A stretch of DNA of 64,000 nt from an uncultured Prolixibacteraceae bacterium (GCA_937915865.1 CALGIG010000033.1:62001-126000), one strand, 5' to 3'. Counted from the stretch's first letter, positions 27,723 through 36,486 are shown. Translations and numbers: made by a program. The notes: generated by a model from the sequence alone, not told the origin.

Positions 27723-27935
27723 ATGAGATACAAAGATGATCCCAGACAGATTGTAGTTCGTTATCCGAGCTGCTGTTCCAAGTGTCAGACTTCTATGCCA
27801 AGAGGTACAGTTGCCTATTATTGGCCGCGGACAAGAACTTTGTTGTGTAAGAATTGCGGAGAACCTGAATACCGTAGTTTCCTTTCTGCGGCAGCAGATG
27901 AAGATGTTTATGCCGGTAAGGGGAATCCTTACTAA
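27723..27935 (+). CDS. Small zinc-ribbon-like protein
   Basis: Protein of 70 residues from the ATG at 27723, preceded by 'ggaggaatta', a rare good ribosome binding site here. Earlier in-frame codons from 27663 would overlap the upstream gene. Cysteines are 'PSCCSKCQ' and 'LLCKNCGE', two CxxC knuckles 23 or so residues apart, as in treble-clef or zinc-ribbon folds. Possibly DNA- or RNA-binding. It is the second gene of the cassette and is followed by a terminator. Confidence 0.7.
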   Translation: MRYKDDPRQIVVRYPSCCSKCQTSMPRGTVAYYWPRTRTLLCKNCGEPEYRSFLSAAADEDVYAGKGNPY

Positions 27936-27940
27936 ATGTT

Positions 27941-27964
27941 TGGGGCTTTTTTGCCCCTTTTTTG
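27941..27964 (+). terminator. Intrinsic terminator of cassette A
   Basis: ggggc (27942-27946) and gcccc (27953-27957) with a T-rich loop and seven following T residues, 6 bp after the stop codon. Confidence 0.85.
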
Positions 27965-28020
27965 TTCGTTACCAATCTTTTAACAGGTAAGCAAAATCTC
28001 TTGTTCGGTGGTGTGTTACA

Positions 28021-28313
28021 CTCAAATTCCCGGCAAAGTTATTCATCGCTTCCCGGAACGGTAAAGGGGCGGTTGCTTCTCTTGATGCCTCATGGCAACC
28101 GTCCTTCGGATGCGTTCAGTTTTTTGATCTCTCATCAATGTTGAAAAAAGCTGATTCACTAAATGTAAAAAAGGGTGCAAAAAACTGACATGCACCCCGT
28201 TGACCTTATTCGGGACAGCTCAATGCGGTACGCCAAAAATTTAAGTTTAACGGCGTGCCAGATAGGTCCTTTGTTTACCGAAGGATGCCAAAATAAGTCC
28301 GAAAGGCATCGGC
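28021..28313 (+). repeat. Conserved structured leader repeat, copy B
   Basis: About 290 bp ending 8 bp before ardC. Most similar to copy A, with long identical blocks. Stems: cggttgc/gcaaccg (28070-28101), gggtgca/tgcaccc (28173-28198) and ggtacgcc/ggcgtgcc (28227-28259). Similarity to copy C continues upstream into the preceding terminator ('tttgttcgttaNcaat'). Confidence 0.82.
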
Positions 28314-28321
28314 GCTTTCCC

Positions 28322-29233
28322 ATGAATACTTCATTCGACATTTACGAAATGGTTACCAACCTGATGATCGAACGCCTTGAAAAAGGTGTCATTCCCTGGC
28401 AAATGCCCTGGAAAGCTGAAACAGGTCTGCCGCAGAACATGGTTCACAAAAAGGTGTACAAAGGTTTTAACTTCTGGCTGCTACTCACGGTGGCCGATAA
28501 GTTTGGTTCCCCGTTCTTTCTCACTTTTAACCAGATTAAAGATCTGGGTGGTCATATCCTGAAGGGAGAAAAAGGATTTCCAGTTGTATTCTGGAAGATA
28601 CTCGACAAAGAAAAGGATGGAAGTATCGACCATTTCCCATTTCTTCGGTATTACACGGTTTTTAACCTGAAACAAACCGAAGGGATTGATGAAAGTAAAA
28701 TCCCTTCAACCGAGGCTCATGACCATGAGTTTGATCCGATTTGTGAGGCAGAACAGTTAATCGAGTTCTGGTCCGACAGTCCTGAAATCAGGTTGAACCA
28801 GTCCCATGCCTTTTACTCTCCGTCCGGTGATTATGTCGGGATGCCCAATCCACGAGCCTTCTTTCAGGATGAACAATATTACTCCACGATTTTCCACGAA
28901 CTAGTCCACTCGACTGGCCATATCAACCGGACCGGCAGGCACGAAAAGCTTCCCAACCATAAGTTTGGTTCACAGGACTATAGCCAGGAAGAGCTGGTTG
29001 CCGAAATGGGAGCAGCTTACCTGTGTTACATGACCGGCATCCAGAATGCCACCATCGATAACAGTGCAGCCTATATCAAAAGCTGGATTGGCAAATTCAA
29101 GGAAGATAAGAAGATACTCTTAATGGCTTGTTCGATGGCTCAAAAGGCAGTGGATTACATTCTGGAGCATCAATCCTATCCAAACCCGGTAGCCGGTGTT
29201 GCAAGGATAAGCGAATTGGCGGAGGCTGTTTAG
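28322..29233 (+). CDS. ardC: ArdC-family antirestriction protein with zincin metalloprotease domain
   Basis: Protein of 303 residues. The frame extends upstream to 28175 through leader B, but the ATG at 28322 gives the conserved ArdC start (MNTSFDIYEMVTNLMIERLE, 'GVIPWQMPW'). N-terminal ssDNA-binding ArdC domain residues 1-135; C-terminal zincin residues 150-295 with HELVHSTGH near residue 193 and 'EELVAEMGAAYL' carrying the likely third ligand Glu. ArdC proteins protect incoming conjugative DNA from restriction. Confidence 0.92.
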   Translation: MNTSFDIYEMVTNLMIERLEKGVIPWQMPWKAETGLPQNMVHKKVYKGFNFWLLLTVADKFGSPFFLTFNQIKDLGGHILKGEKGFPVVFWKILDKEKDGSIDHFPFLRYYTVFNLKQTEGIDESKIPSTEAHDHEFDPICEAEQLIEFWSDSPEIRLNQSHAFYSPSGDYVGMPNPRAFFQDEQYYSTIFHELVHSTGHINRTGRHEKLPNHKFGSQDYSQEELVAEMGAAYLCYMTGIQNATIDNSAAYIKSWIGKFKEDKKILLMACSMAQKAVDYILEHQSYPNPVAGVARISELAEAV

Positions 29234-29248
29234 CCTCCACCTTTTTTA
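29221..29248 (+). terminator. Intrinsic terminator overlapping the ardC stop
   Basis: ggaggct (29221-29227), loop gttt, agcctcc (29232-29238), then a six-T run. The stem includes the last ardC codons. Confidence 0.85.
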
Positions 29249-29297
29249 TCTCATTATTTCAAAGATCAACAGTTAATCACAATTAAAAAATCAAAAG

Positions 29298-30005
29298 ATG
29301 GAACAATTGAAAAGTTTTTCCCAGTATATCCTGCAAATTGGTTATAAGTACGGTTTGCATTCAGTTTTCGACGATTTTTTAGAAATGGTCATTTGTTCCT
29401 TATCCCTGGGGGCAAAAGAAGATCGTTACCATGAGATTGTCCGAGGCTATGAAAAGCCGGATGCCTATCTGATGGCTGAAGCTTTTGGCGCATTGGTCAT
29501 CGAAATGGACAACAAAGGTGAAGGTCTGAAAGATGGGTTTGGTGATTTTTACATGGAATATCTCAGCCACGGACATAACGGACAGTTTTTTACCCCGGAA
29601 CCGATTTGCGATATGATGGCTAGGATGCTAAACCCGGTAGGTTTTGGCGAACGGGTGGCGGACTGTTGTTGCGGATCAGGACGAATGCTGATGTCAGCGG
29701 CAAAAGTCAGCCGAAACAGCTTGTTTTTCGGAGCCGACATCGACCGGACCTGTGCAATGATGTGTGTGATCAACCTCTGTCTGAACGGACTTTTGGGAGA
29801 AGTCTGCTGGATGGATACCTTGATGAACCGCTTTTATGGAGGCTGGAGGATAGAACTTCACCCCGAGAAGGGAGTTCCGTATATCAGGGAAATAATAGAA
29901 TCTGAAAGCTACATGGTTTTAAGATTGCCGGAAAAGAAACAGGAATTCAATGTCCAACAAACGTCGGCACCAGAAGTGACTCAGCAGTTGATGTTTGAAT
30001 TCTAG
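29298..30005 (+). CDS. N6-adenine methylase-like protein without catalytic NPPY motif
   Basis: Protein of 235 residues. 'SHGHNGQFFTPEPICDMMARML' and 'VADCCCGSGRMLMSA' (SAM-binding motif I, around residues 118-130) place it in the HsdM-like N6 methylase family. Where D/N-PP-Y/F is expected the text reads 'GEVCWMDTLMNRFYGGW', so motif IV is missing. Such short relatives are common in Bacteroidota conjugative elements. It may bind SAM or DNA, perhaps as an antirestriction or regulatory factor, but methylation is doubtful. It has no leader repeat of its own. Confidence 0.75.
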   Translation: MEQLKSFSQYILQIGYKYGLHSVFDDFLEMVICSLSLGAKEDRYHEIVRGYEKPDAYLMAEAFGALVIEMDNKGEGLKDGFGDFYMEYLSHGHNGQFFTPEPICDMMARMLNPVGFGERVADCCCGSGRMLMSAAKVSRNSLFFGADIDRTCAMMCVINLCLNGLLGEVCWMDTLMNRFYGGWRIELHPEKGVPYIREIIESESYMVLRLPEKKQEFNVQQTSAPEVTQQLMFEF

Positions 30006-30028
30006 GGGCAAGAATGCCCCCTTTTTTG
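30005..30028 (+). terminator. Intrinsic terminator after the methylase-like gene
   Basis: ggggca (30005-30010), loop agaa, tgcccc (30015-30020), then six T residues. The base after it begins the repeat-associated stretch shared with the end of cassette A. Confidence 0.85.
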
Positions 30029-30064
30029 TTCGTTATCAATATTTTGTAAGGTAAAACCACTCCA

Positions 30065-30300
30065 TTTAAAATTGCGGGCAAAGTTATTAATCGCTTCACG
30101 GAACGGTAAAGGGGCGGTTGCTTTTAAAAACAGGAAAAGCAACCGTCTTCCAGATGCGTTCAGTTTCATGGATTGCCCATTTCGGGCATGAATCTGACAT
30201 GCACCCCGTTGACCTTATCCTGGATAGCTCAATGATCGGTTACGCCGAAATTTTAACCGGCGAGCCTGATGCCAAAATAAATCTCCAAGGCAGGAGTATT
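30065..30300 (+). repeat. Conserved structured leader repeat, copy C
   Basis: About 235 bp, more diverged than A and B and shorter in the middle. The stem cggttgctttt/aaaagcaaccg (30116-30145) is an extended 11-bp perfect pairing whose sequence differs from copies A and B outside the conserved core. Shared blocks: ctgacatgcaccccgttgac and ggatagctcaatg. It ends 5 bp before the next gene. Confidence 0.78.
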
Positions 30301-30305
30301 GAAAT

Positions 30306-30665
30306 ATGAATAATGCAGCTAAAAAACTTGATTCAGAAGTTGCTGAACAACCGAAAACTTCTTTGGAAGTGGTGAAGAAAGATGAAAAGTCGGTTGTTGA
30401 AGTTCCCTCACTGGAAAAACGCATCCAGAAGGTGGAAGATTTGAGCATGCTCATTGAAAAGTGGCGAAAGTTAACTGAAACCCGCAGAAACCTTCAGACT
30501 TTTTCGTTAGGCGCTGACGGGATGGGGGCCACTGTGTTCCTCCGGGACGCTTCAGGAAAGGAGTTTAAAACCTCCAATACCCCGGTTGTATCTGCTGTGA
30601 TGGATGAGATCAAATCCACTTTGGATGAAAAGATCAAAGAAGTTGAAGATCTGATTCAGTTCTGA
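30306..30665 (+). CDS. Coiled-coil accessory protein of the conjugative element, unknown function
   Basis: Protein of 119 residues, Lys/Glu-rich and soluble. Helical segments at residues 35-65 and 92-119 look like coiled coil, with a small beta segment between ('FSLGADGMGATVFLRDASGKEF'). I do not recognise a named family. It is the only gene of the third leader cassette and is flanked by leader C and a terminator, so it is probably a backbone gene of the element. Confidence 0.65.
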   Translation: MNNAAKKLDSEVAEQPKTSLEVVKKDEKSVVEVPSLEKRIQKVEDLSMLIEKWRKLTETRRNLQTFSLGADGMGATVFLRDASGKEFKTSNTPVVSAVMDEIKSTLDEKIKEVEDLIQF

Positions 30666-30673
30666 AAAAGGAA

Positions 30674-30698
30674 AGAGGCGAAATGCCTCTTTTTTTTG
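30674..30698 (+). terminator. Intrinsic terminator of cassette C
   Basis: agaggc (30674-30679), loop gaaat, gcctct (30685-30690), then a T-run to 30697. Confidence 0.85.
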
Positions 30699-30866
30699 TC
30701 GTGAATATCAGTATGGAATTTCAAAATATAACATATTGGAGATAGTTTTACTAAAGATGCTTGGTTGAAGATACTTATTGTTTTACTTTTATTGACAATA
30801 ATTCGACACCTTTTATATGAGAAGATAATCCACATTGTCGTATTAACTAAATCAGTTTATCAGAAA

Positions 30867-33026
30867 ATGTATATCTCAAAACTTTCAATTCGAAACTATC
30901 GAAATTTCAGAAATGTATCTCTGCATTTTAAAAAGGGCGTTAATACGATAATTGGAGAAAATGGATCTGGCAAAACTAATCTTTTTCAGGCGATACGCAT
31001 TTTAATCGATGAAGAGATGCCACGAGTGACTAGATTTTTTGAATCAGACTTTAATCGATCTGTTAGCAAGTGGGCTGGTCATTGGATTATTATACAACTT
31101 GCATTCTCAGAATTAGATGCTGGAGAAGAAGCTCAGGCATTGGCGATGCATAAGATTGGAAAAGTCGATGAATTTGATTCCGACCAAGGAACATATACTG
31201 TATATTTTCGACCTAAAATAGATATTCGTAGATCTTTGTACGAGCTTTCTAAGGAACTTGAGGAGGATCTAATTGGTGATGTGGAGCAATTTAAAGAAAG
31301 GCTTGATTCAATACTTGTGAAGATTTCATTAAACGATTATGAAACAGTATTTACAGGCCGTGGAAATATAGATTTTTCAAATGAAGATATTTACAAAAAA
31401 TATGTTGGGGATTTCGATTTAATTAAATTTCCTGATCCTGATGAAGAAAAAACAGATATCTATGGAGTAAAAATGTATGGCATTTCCATTCCTAACGAAT
31501 TCGCCTGTACTTTTGCTAAAGCACTTAGGGACGTAGAGTCTGAATTGCGTTCATACCGAGATAATCCACTTATTAGCTTGCTCCGAGACAAAGAAAAAAA
31601 TATAACTATTGAGCAAAAAGAGTTAATCGAAAGTAAAGTAGACCAATTAAACAAAGAAATTTCGAGTCTTGAAGAAGTAAAGGGAGTCTCCTCTGGTATT
31701 GCAGAAACTGTTAAAGAGGCTGTAGGTGAAACTTATGCTCCAAATGTAAATATCAGGTCTGAACTGCCTGCTGACATGGAAAAGCTGTTGCAGTCATTAA
31801 AATTATGGGTAGGAGATCCCGATGACGAGGGCTATGAAGGTCGATTATGGGAATTGAGTCTGGGAGGAGCAAACCTGATATACCTCTCCTTGAAATTGCT
31901 GGAATTTGAAAAAGTAAAGAGAGGAAACAAGATTGCCAACTTTATATTGATTGAAGAACCTGAAGCCCATATTCATAATCATATTCAAAAAACCTTATTT
32001 CAAAAATTAAATAAGGACAATACTCAGGTTTTTATTACAACCCATTCCACGCATATTTCATCAGTATGTAAGATTAGTTCAATGAATATACTGGGAAGGG
32101 GAAAACAACAGGCTGAAGTATTTAATCCATCTAAAGGTTTAGATAAAACAAATATTGCTAAACTTGAAAGGTACTTAGATGCTTCACGAACAAATCTACT
32201 GTTTGCTAAAGGAGTGTTACTGGTAGAAGGAGATGCAGAACACATTGTGATACCAGCATTGATTAAAGCTGTCTTCGGTGTTTCATTAGATGAACTAGGA
32301 ATTTCATTAATAAACATTGGGAGTACTGGTTTTTCGAATATTGCAACCTTATTTCACGACGACAGGGTTCGCAGGAAATGCAGTATTATTACGGATAATG
32401 ACATTTCATTTTTTAACCTTCCTGCTAATGCTTCAGATAGTGATAAGGAGTATAGTAAAAGGTGTAAAGCTTCCGAAAAGTCGGGTATAGAGCGTAAAGA
32501 AAAACTTGATGAATTTTGCAAGGATAATGATTGGATTAAACCCTTTTACGCCAAACATACTTTTGAAGTAGATTTTTTAATATCAGATAATTCACATGAA
32601 ATAGGAAAAGTTGTCGACGAAGTTTTTGACCGTGAGTCTGATCAAAAAAGAATCAAAAGCTTAATTGAAAATGAAGACGTTTCAGTCAGTGGTAAAGAAG
32701 TTCTGAGGCTCGCTGAAAAGTTTGGTAAGGGATGGTTTGCAATAATGATTTCAGAAAAAATAGATAATATCACAATTATACCCGATTATATTCTCGATGC
32801 ATTATTTTTTGCAATATATAAACTCACTCCGTCCATACTGTTGACTATGGCAAAGTACCGTTTGCAAAAACTTGCTCATAGACATTATATTAATGATGAA
32901 ACAGATTACAATAAGTTACTAAGTGAGTTAAATACAAAGATAACGAATCAGGAAGCAATTGATTTTTATAAGAAGGAACTCCCCGAAGATGTACTCACGA
33001 AACTAATATCCTTGGCATATGCTTAG
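30867..33026 (+). CDS. gajA: GajA, OLD-family ATPase/TOPRIM nuclease of a Gabija defence system
   Basis: Protein of 719 residues from the ATG at 30867 (MYISKLSIRNYRNF); the frame from 30765 adds a hydrophobic stretch unlike the family. ABC/SMC-type ATPase with Walker A GENGSGKT (residues 30-37), signature-like 'SLGGANLIYLSLKLLEF', Walker B 'FILIEEPEAHIHN' and H-loop 'TTHSTHIS'. TOPRIM nuclease with 'GVLLVEGDAE' (around residue 453) and 'ITDND' (around residue 510). GajA cuts DNA and is ATP-regulated. It is longer than the roughly 580-residue founding GajA. It overlaps gajB by 8 bp. Confidence 0.88.
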   Translation: MYISKLSIRNYRNFRNVSLHFKKGVNTIIGENGSGKTNLFQAIRILIDEEMPRVTRFFESDFNRSVSKWAGHWIIIQLAFSELDAGEEAQALAMHKIGKVDEFDSDQGTYTVYFRPKIDIRRSLYELSKELEEDLIGDVEQFKERLDSILVKISLNDYETVFTGRGNIDFSNEDIYKKYVGDFDLIKFPDPDEEKTDIYGVKMYGISIPNEFACTFAKALRDVESELRSYRDNPLISLLRDKEKNITIEQKELIESKVDQLNKEISSLEEVKGVSSGIAETVKEAVGETYAPNVNIRSELPADMEKLLQSLKLWVGDPDDEGYEGRLWELSLGGANLIYLSLKLLEFEKVKRGNKIANFILIEEPEAHIHNHIQKTLFQKLNKDNTQVFITTHSTHISSVCKISSMNILGRGKQQAEVFNPSKGLDKTNIAKLERYLDASRTNLLFAKGVLLVEGDAEHIVIPALIKAVFGVSLDELGISLINIGSTGFSNIATLFHDDRVRRKCSIITDNDISFFNLPANASDSDKEYSKRCKASEKSGIERKEKLDEFCKDNDWIKPFYAKHTFEVDFLISDNSHEIGKVVDEVFDRESDQKRIKSLIENEDVSVSGKEVLRLAEKFGKGWFAIMISEKIDNITIIPDYILDALFFAIYKLTPSILLTMAKYRLQKLAHRHYINDETDYNKLLSELNTKITNQEAIDFYKKELPEDVLTKLISLAYA

Positions 33027-34779
33027 AGGATTAAATGATGAGCAGAGAGAGGCAGTTTTAGAACCCGGGAATGTCTTATTAACTGCTTGTCCTGGCAGCG
33101 GAAAAACTCGGGCACTTACTCATAAGATTGCATATGAATTGGAAAAAATAACCCAATCAAAGAAAATTATTGTAGCAGTCACATTTACCAACCGTGCCGC
33201 CGATGAAATAAAGAAGAGGATTCGAGCATTTAATGCCGATGATTCAAATCTTTGGGCCGGGACTATTCATTCATTTTGTTTAGAATGGATTATACGTCCT
33301 TATATGTGTTATTTGGATGAATTGAAGAATGGATTTTCAATTTCAGACGAATTTAATTCAGAGAAGTTGATTGATGAATTAAAAAAGGAGTATGGACTAA
33401 AATATTACGATTTGGTTTCAACGAGGTACCTACCTTCAGGAAAAATTGAAGAGATAGCTCATCAAGACTTAATCCATGAATACCACCGGTACCTAAAGGG
33501 AAAAAAGTTAATTGATTTTGACCAAATATTATATTATGCATACAGGCTTGTTTCAGAATTTCCGTTGATACCTGAAATACTGAAAAGCATGTTTCATTTA
33601 GTTTGTGTCGATGAGTATCAAGATACCCAGCAGCTTCAGTATGCCATTTTTGCAAAAATAATGCAGGCTCAGAATGGAAACTGTAAAATGTTTATGGTTG
33701 GAGATGCCGATCAAGCGATTTATGGTTCGTTGGGGGGAGTCGCTAAATCCCATATAGATGTAGAAGAAGAATTTAAGGTAAAATTTGTTCCCAAAGAACT
33801 TTCTGGCAACTATCGAAGTAATCAGCAAATAATTGACTATTATAGAAATTTTCAAACCACAGATATTGATATTGAAGCTTTAGGCAATAATGCTGAAGAT
33901 GATGCTTTTATAGCTTATAATAAAGCAATTCATAAAGATGAACTTGATGCTCACATTGCTAACTTGATACAAAAGAAAATAGAGGCTGGCATTCCCGAGC
34001 ATGAAATTTGTGTTTTAGCGCCAACTTGGTATATGGTTATTCCAATGGGTAGAAAGCTGAAAACACGGTTGCCTGATGTAAATTTTGATGCGGTAGGCTT
34101 ATCTCCCTTACTTAAGAATAAAGAAAATATCTGGTTTAAAGTTGCTCGGCTATTTTTAGTTGCACCTTCTCCTAAAACATTTGTTATCCGAAAAAGATGG
34201 GCTTCAGAATTACTAAATGAGCTGAAGGATATTGGGATAATTCTGTTTGATAATTCCGAATTTAAGTCAAAGAAACTATTGAAGATCGTTAATTCAATTC
34301 GTTCTGATGAAGAAGATGGGTTAAGTCATTTAGAGGAATGTTTTATGCTTTTTTGTGAATCTTTACAAATAGAAAAAGATAATAGCGAATATTTGAGCCT
34401 ACATTGGGATACATTCTTTGAAGGAGCTAAAGTTCGTCTTGAAAATCCTGATTTTAACTTAGCTAAGGATATTGATAGTTTTAAAAAGATGTTTAAGCAT
34501 GAGCATGGAGTCGTTGTGAACACTTGCCATGGAATAAAAGGTGAAGAATTCGATACAGTCATAGCTTTTGGCTTGCTCCAGGGTAAATTGCCCAACAGAA
34601 ATGATAAGACCCCTAATATTGCTGAAAAGTTATTATATGTTATCTGTTCCAGAGCTAAAAGAGAATTGCATTTAATCTCCGAAAGGGGGTGGAAGACCAC
34701 TTGGGGTAATCCATATGCTCCAACGTCTGTTTTGAATAGGGTTGTTTATGACTATGATATTGTACCCATAGGATTGTAG
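33019..34779 (+). CDS. gajB: GajB, UvrD-like superfamily 1 helicase of a Gabija defence system
   Basis: Protein of 586 residues. Q-motif 'LNDEQREAV', Walker A ACPGSGKTRAL (residues 23-33), motif Ia 'VTFTNRAADEI', Walker B 'VCVDEYQDTQQ' (around residue 196), motif III 'GDADQAIYG', motif IV 'LSGNYRSNQQI', and late motifs 'HGIKGEEFDTVIAFGL' and 'YVICSRAKRELHLI'. GajB senses or processes DNA and activates GajA. The 8-bp overlap and order gajA-gajB are typical for Gabija. Confidence 0.88.
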   Translation: MLRGLNDEQREAVLEPGNVLLTACPGSGKTRALTHKIAYELEKITQSKKIIVAVTFTNRAADEIKKRIRAFNADDSNLWAGTIHSFCLEWIIRPYMCYLDELKNGFSISDEFNSEKLIDELKKEYGLKYYDLVSTRYLPSGKIEEIAHQDLIHEYHRYLKGKKLIDFDQILYYAYRLVSEFPLIPEILKSMFHLVCVDEYQDTQQLQYAIFAKIMQAQNGNCKMFMVGDADQAIYGSLGGVAKSHIDVEEEFKVKFVPKELSGNYRSNQQIIDYYRNFQTTDIDIEALGNNAEDDAFIAYNKAIHKDELDAHIANLIQKKIEAGIPEHEICVLAPTWYMVIPMGRKLKTRLPDVNFDAVGLSPLLKNKENIWFKVARLFLVAPSPKTFVIRKRWASELLNELKDIGIILFDNSEFKSKKLLKIVNSIRSDEEDGLSHLEECFMLFCESLQIEKDNSEYLSLHWDTFFEGAKVRLENPDFNLAKDIDSFKKMFKHEHGVVVNTCHGIKGEEFDTVIAFGLLQGKLPNRNDKTPNIAEKLLYVICSRAKRELHLISERGWKTTWGNPYAPTSVLNRVVYDYDIVPIGL

Positions 34780-34893
34780 GGTCGGTTAAGCTCAAAGTTC
34801 GCAGACTCAATGCCCAAAATATTGAAATATTATCTAGGGATAAGCTTGTAGCGGCATTAAATAAGAATCACAAATAATTAATTGAAGTAATAT

Positions 34894-34932
34894 TTACACA
34901 GATAATCGAATAAAAACCTATTATCTGTGTAA
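34894..34932. terminator. 13-bp inverted repeat between convergent gajB and abiE genes
   Basis: ttacacagataat (34894-34906) and attatctgtgtaa (34920-34932), perfect, with a 13-nt loop. It sits between two convergent genes and could end transcription from both sides. No strong T-run is present. Confidence 0.5.
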
Positions 34933-35004
34933 GATTTGTTAATTTTTGATGATTGTTATTAAAGAATGAATATGAATGTTCTGGAGCAATTTGGAATCAT
35001 ATTA

Positions 35005-35787
35005 TTATAATTCTTGGAAGAATTCTCCGACAGAAAGAATGCGTTCGCTATTCCTTTTGTTGAACAACAAGTGTTCAAAGTCTCTCTTTTTCATGTTAAG
35101 GTCTACTGCTTTTAACATTTCAACAGTTGCAACTTTCAGTTCGTCAAGATTTTGGATACCATGTTTTTCTGCAAGAAAAGAATAGTCAGGTTTAGTTTGA
35201 GCAAGCAAGAACATGGCATCATAAAAATCGCGTCCTTTTTGCCTGGCAAGCATGGCCGAAAGTTTCATCGAGCACAATACGCCGTCAGATGGTACTGGAA
35301 AAGGGAAATAAAACCCACATCCCTTAATATTGACCATTACTCTTTCATATAAAATTTGTTGATCCTGACTTTCAATTTTGATCAAAAAACGTTCATCCCG
35401 ATGCCCCGTCAACTTCAAATCAAACAGCAATTCTGGAAAATGAATGTTTCTTCGAAAGGCTTTTAACCGTTCATTTTCACGGTCACGCACTTCAGCACGA
35501 AGGCCACTTCGCTGCAAAAACTGCAAGACGGTATCAGTCATCTCTAAAAATTCTTTCTTTGAAAGCTCCTTGCAATCAAAATCCAAATCTTCCGAAAAAC
35601 GATCTATACCCTTAACAAGTCTTAGGTTTGTTCCTCCGATAAAGACAATTTTTTCAATGTATGGCGTAGCAGAAAGAAAATCGAGGATTAGTAACTGGAG
35701 ATATTCTTTCAGCATGTGTTTTTGAAAAGAAGCATTATTGCCTAATTCGGCAGGAAAATAATTCTTTATTAGTTCCAGTTGTATCAT
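35005..35787 (-). CDS. abiEii: AbiEii-family nucleotidyltransferase toxin
   Basis: Protein of 260 residues. 'VFIGGTNLRLVKGIDRFSEDLDFD' carries the GG...DLD signature of the AbiEii/DNA polymerase beta-like nucleotidyltransferase family; 'MKLSAMLARQKGRDFYDAMFLLAQ' is the conserved R-K-x-RD-x-D segment. AbiEii is the toxin of a type IV abortive-infection toxin-antitoxin pair, blocking growth by transferring nucleotides. The start overlaps the upstream antitoxin stop by 4 bp. Confidence 0.9.
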   Translation of the reverse strand: MIQLELIKNYFPAELGNNASFQKHMLKEYLQLLILDFLSATPYIEKIVFIGGTNLRLVKGIDRFSEDLDFDCKELSKKEFLEMTDTVLQFLQRSGLRAEVRDRENERLKAFRRNIHFPELLFDLKLTGHRDERFLIKIESQDQQILYERVMVNIKGCGFYFPFPVPSDGVLCSMKLSAMLARQKGRDFYDAMFLLAQTKPDYSFLAEKHGIQNLDELKVATVEMLKAVDLNMKKRDFEHLLFNKRNSERILSVGEFFQEL

Positions 35788-36401
35788 AAATTGTATGTAT
35801 TAATCAAAAGTTGAACCCTACGTTCAAGGGCTTTGTTTTCGAATCTCAACGAATATTCCTTCAATAGATCGAGGTCGAGATCATCATGTAAAAAATCTTC
35901 ATCCAGACGTAGCTCTTCCAATTCATCCATTGTATTATAAAACGGATAGAGATAAAGCAAATCAAGCAGGGCCTTTTCAGGACTGGCAAGTTGAAAAGTG
36001 CGTCCGTCAGAAATGGGCTTGAGGTCATATCCAAACATGAGATTTTCTTTTACACTTTTGTAACTATATTCTCCAAAGTCATTGCTGAAACTTACGGTTT
36101 TCAGGGTGGTTACGCTTGTTATCTGAACAACAGCTTCGGGGATTATTCCATAAAATGCCAGTGCAGTATGGAGGCTTACGTATGAGGGGCGATAAATACG
36201 GTTGGCAAAGTAAAGTCCAAAGTCTGGCTTACTCTTGTATTCCGGGAATGTATAGTATCCTTGCCGAAGACGAATCAGTAATCTTTTGTTTGCCCATCGG
36301 ACAAAGTTGTTACGGTCAAAGCCAGGCTCCCACGCATAAACCTGATGAATATTGAAACATCCGAGGTCGAACATCTTATTTTTGAATTCCAGGTAATTCA
36401 T
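35784..36401 (-). CDS. abiEi: AbiEi-like antitoxin
   Basis: Protein of 205 residues with an N-terminal winged-helix-like part ('FVRWANKRLLIRLRQGYYTFPEY', residues 32-55) and a C-terminal domain with 'SYVSLHTALAFYGIIPEAVVQITSVTTLK' typical of the AbiEi family. It should counteract the downstream AbiEii toxin and repress its own promoter. The 4-bp overlap (35784-35787) shows coupling. Confidence 0.88.
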   Translation of the reverse strand: MNYLEFKNKMFDLGCFNIHQVYAWEPGFDRNNFVRWANKRLLIRLRQGYYTFPEYKSKPDFGLYFANRIYRPSYVSLHTALAFYGIIPEAVVQITSVTTLKTVSFSNDFGEYSYKSVKENLMFGYDLKPISDGRTFQLASPEKALLDLLYLYPFYNTMDELEELRLDEDFLHDDLDLDLLKEYSLRFENKALERRVQLLINTYNL

Positions 36402-36456
36402 TGTTCAGGCACTAAGAATAAAACATTGGCTTGCCGTTTTGTTTCTTTTTTGCAGC

Positions 36457-36486
36457 AAAAATAGTGCATTTTAGAAATAAAACAAA
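36457..36486 (-). promoter_or_regulatory. Candidate abiE promoter
   Basis: Read on the minus strand: TTTG (36486-36483), an 18-nt spacer, TATTTTTG (36464-36457), close to the Bacteroidota TTTG/TAnnTTTG consensus. It lies 55 bp before the abiEi start. Direct repeats 'ttagaaataa' overlap it and may be operator sites. Confidence 0.5.

Noticed and set aside
28175..28321. Extended N-terminus of ArdC read through leader B
   Set aside because: The extra 49 residues are encoded by the conserved noncoding leader, and the family start is at 28322.
26951..30300. The three similar blocks as a CRISPR array, or as retron RNA
   Set aside because: Copies are more than 200 bp long, about 1-2 kb apart, imperfect, each tied to a different gene; no cas genes and no reverse transcriptase are near.
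30765..30866. Extra hydrophobic N-terminus of GajA
   Set aside because: Its sequence is low in complexity and absent from the family, while the ATG at 30867 gives the conserved start.
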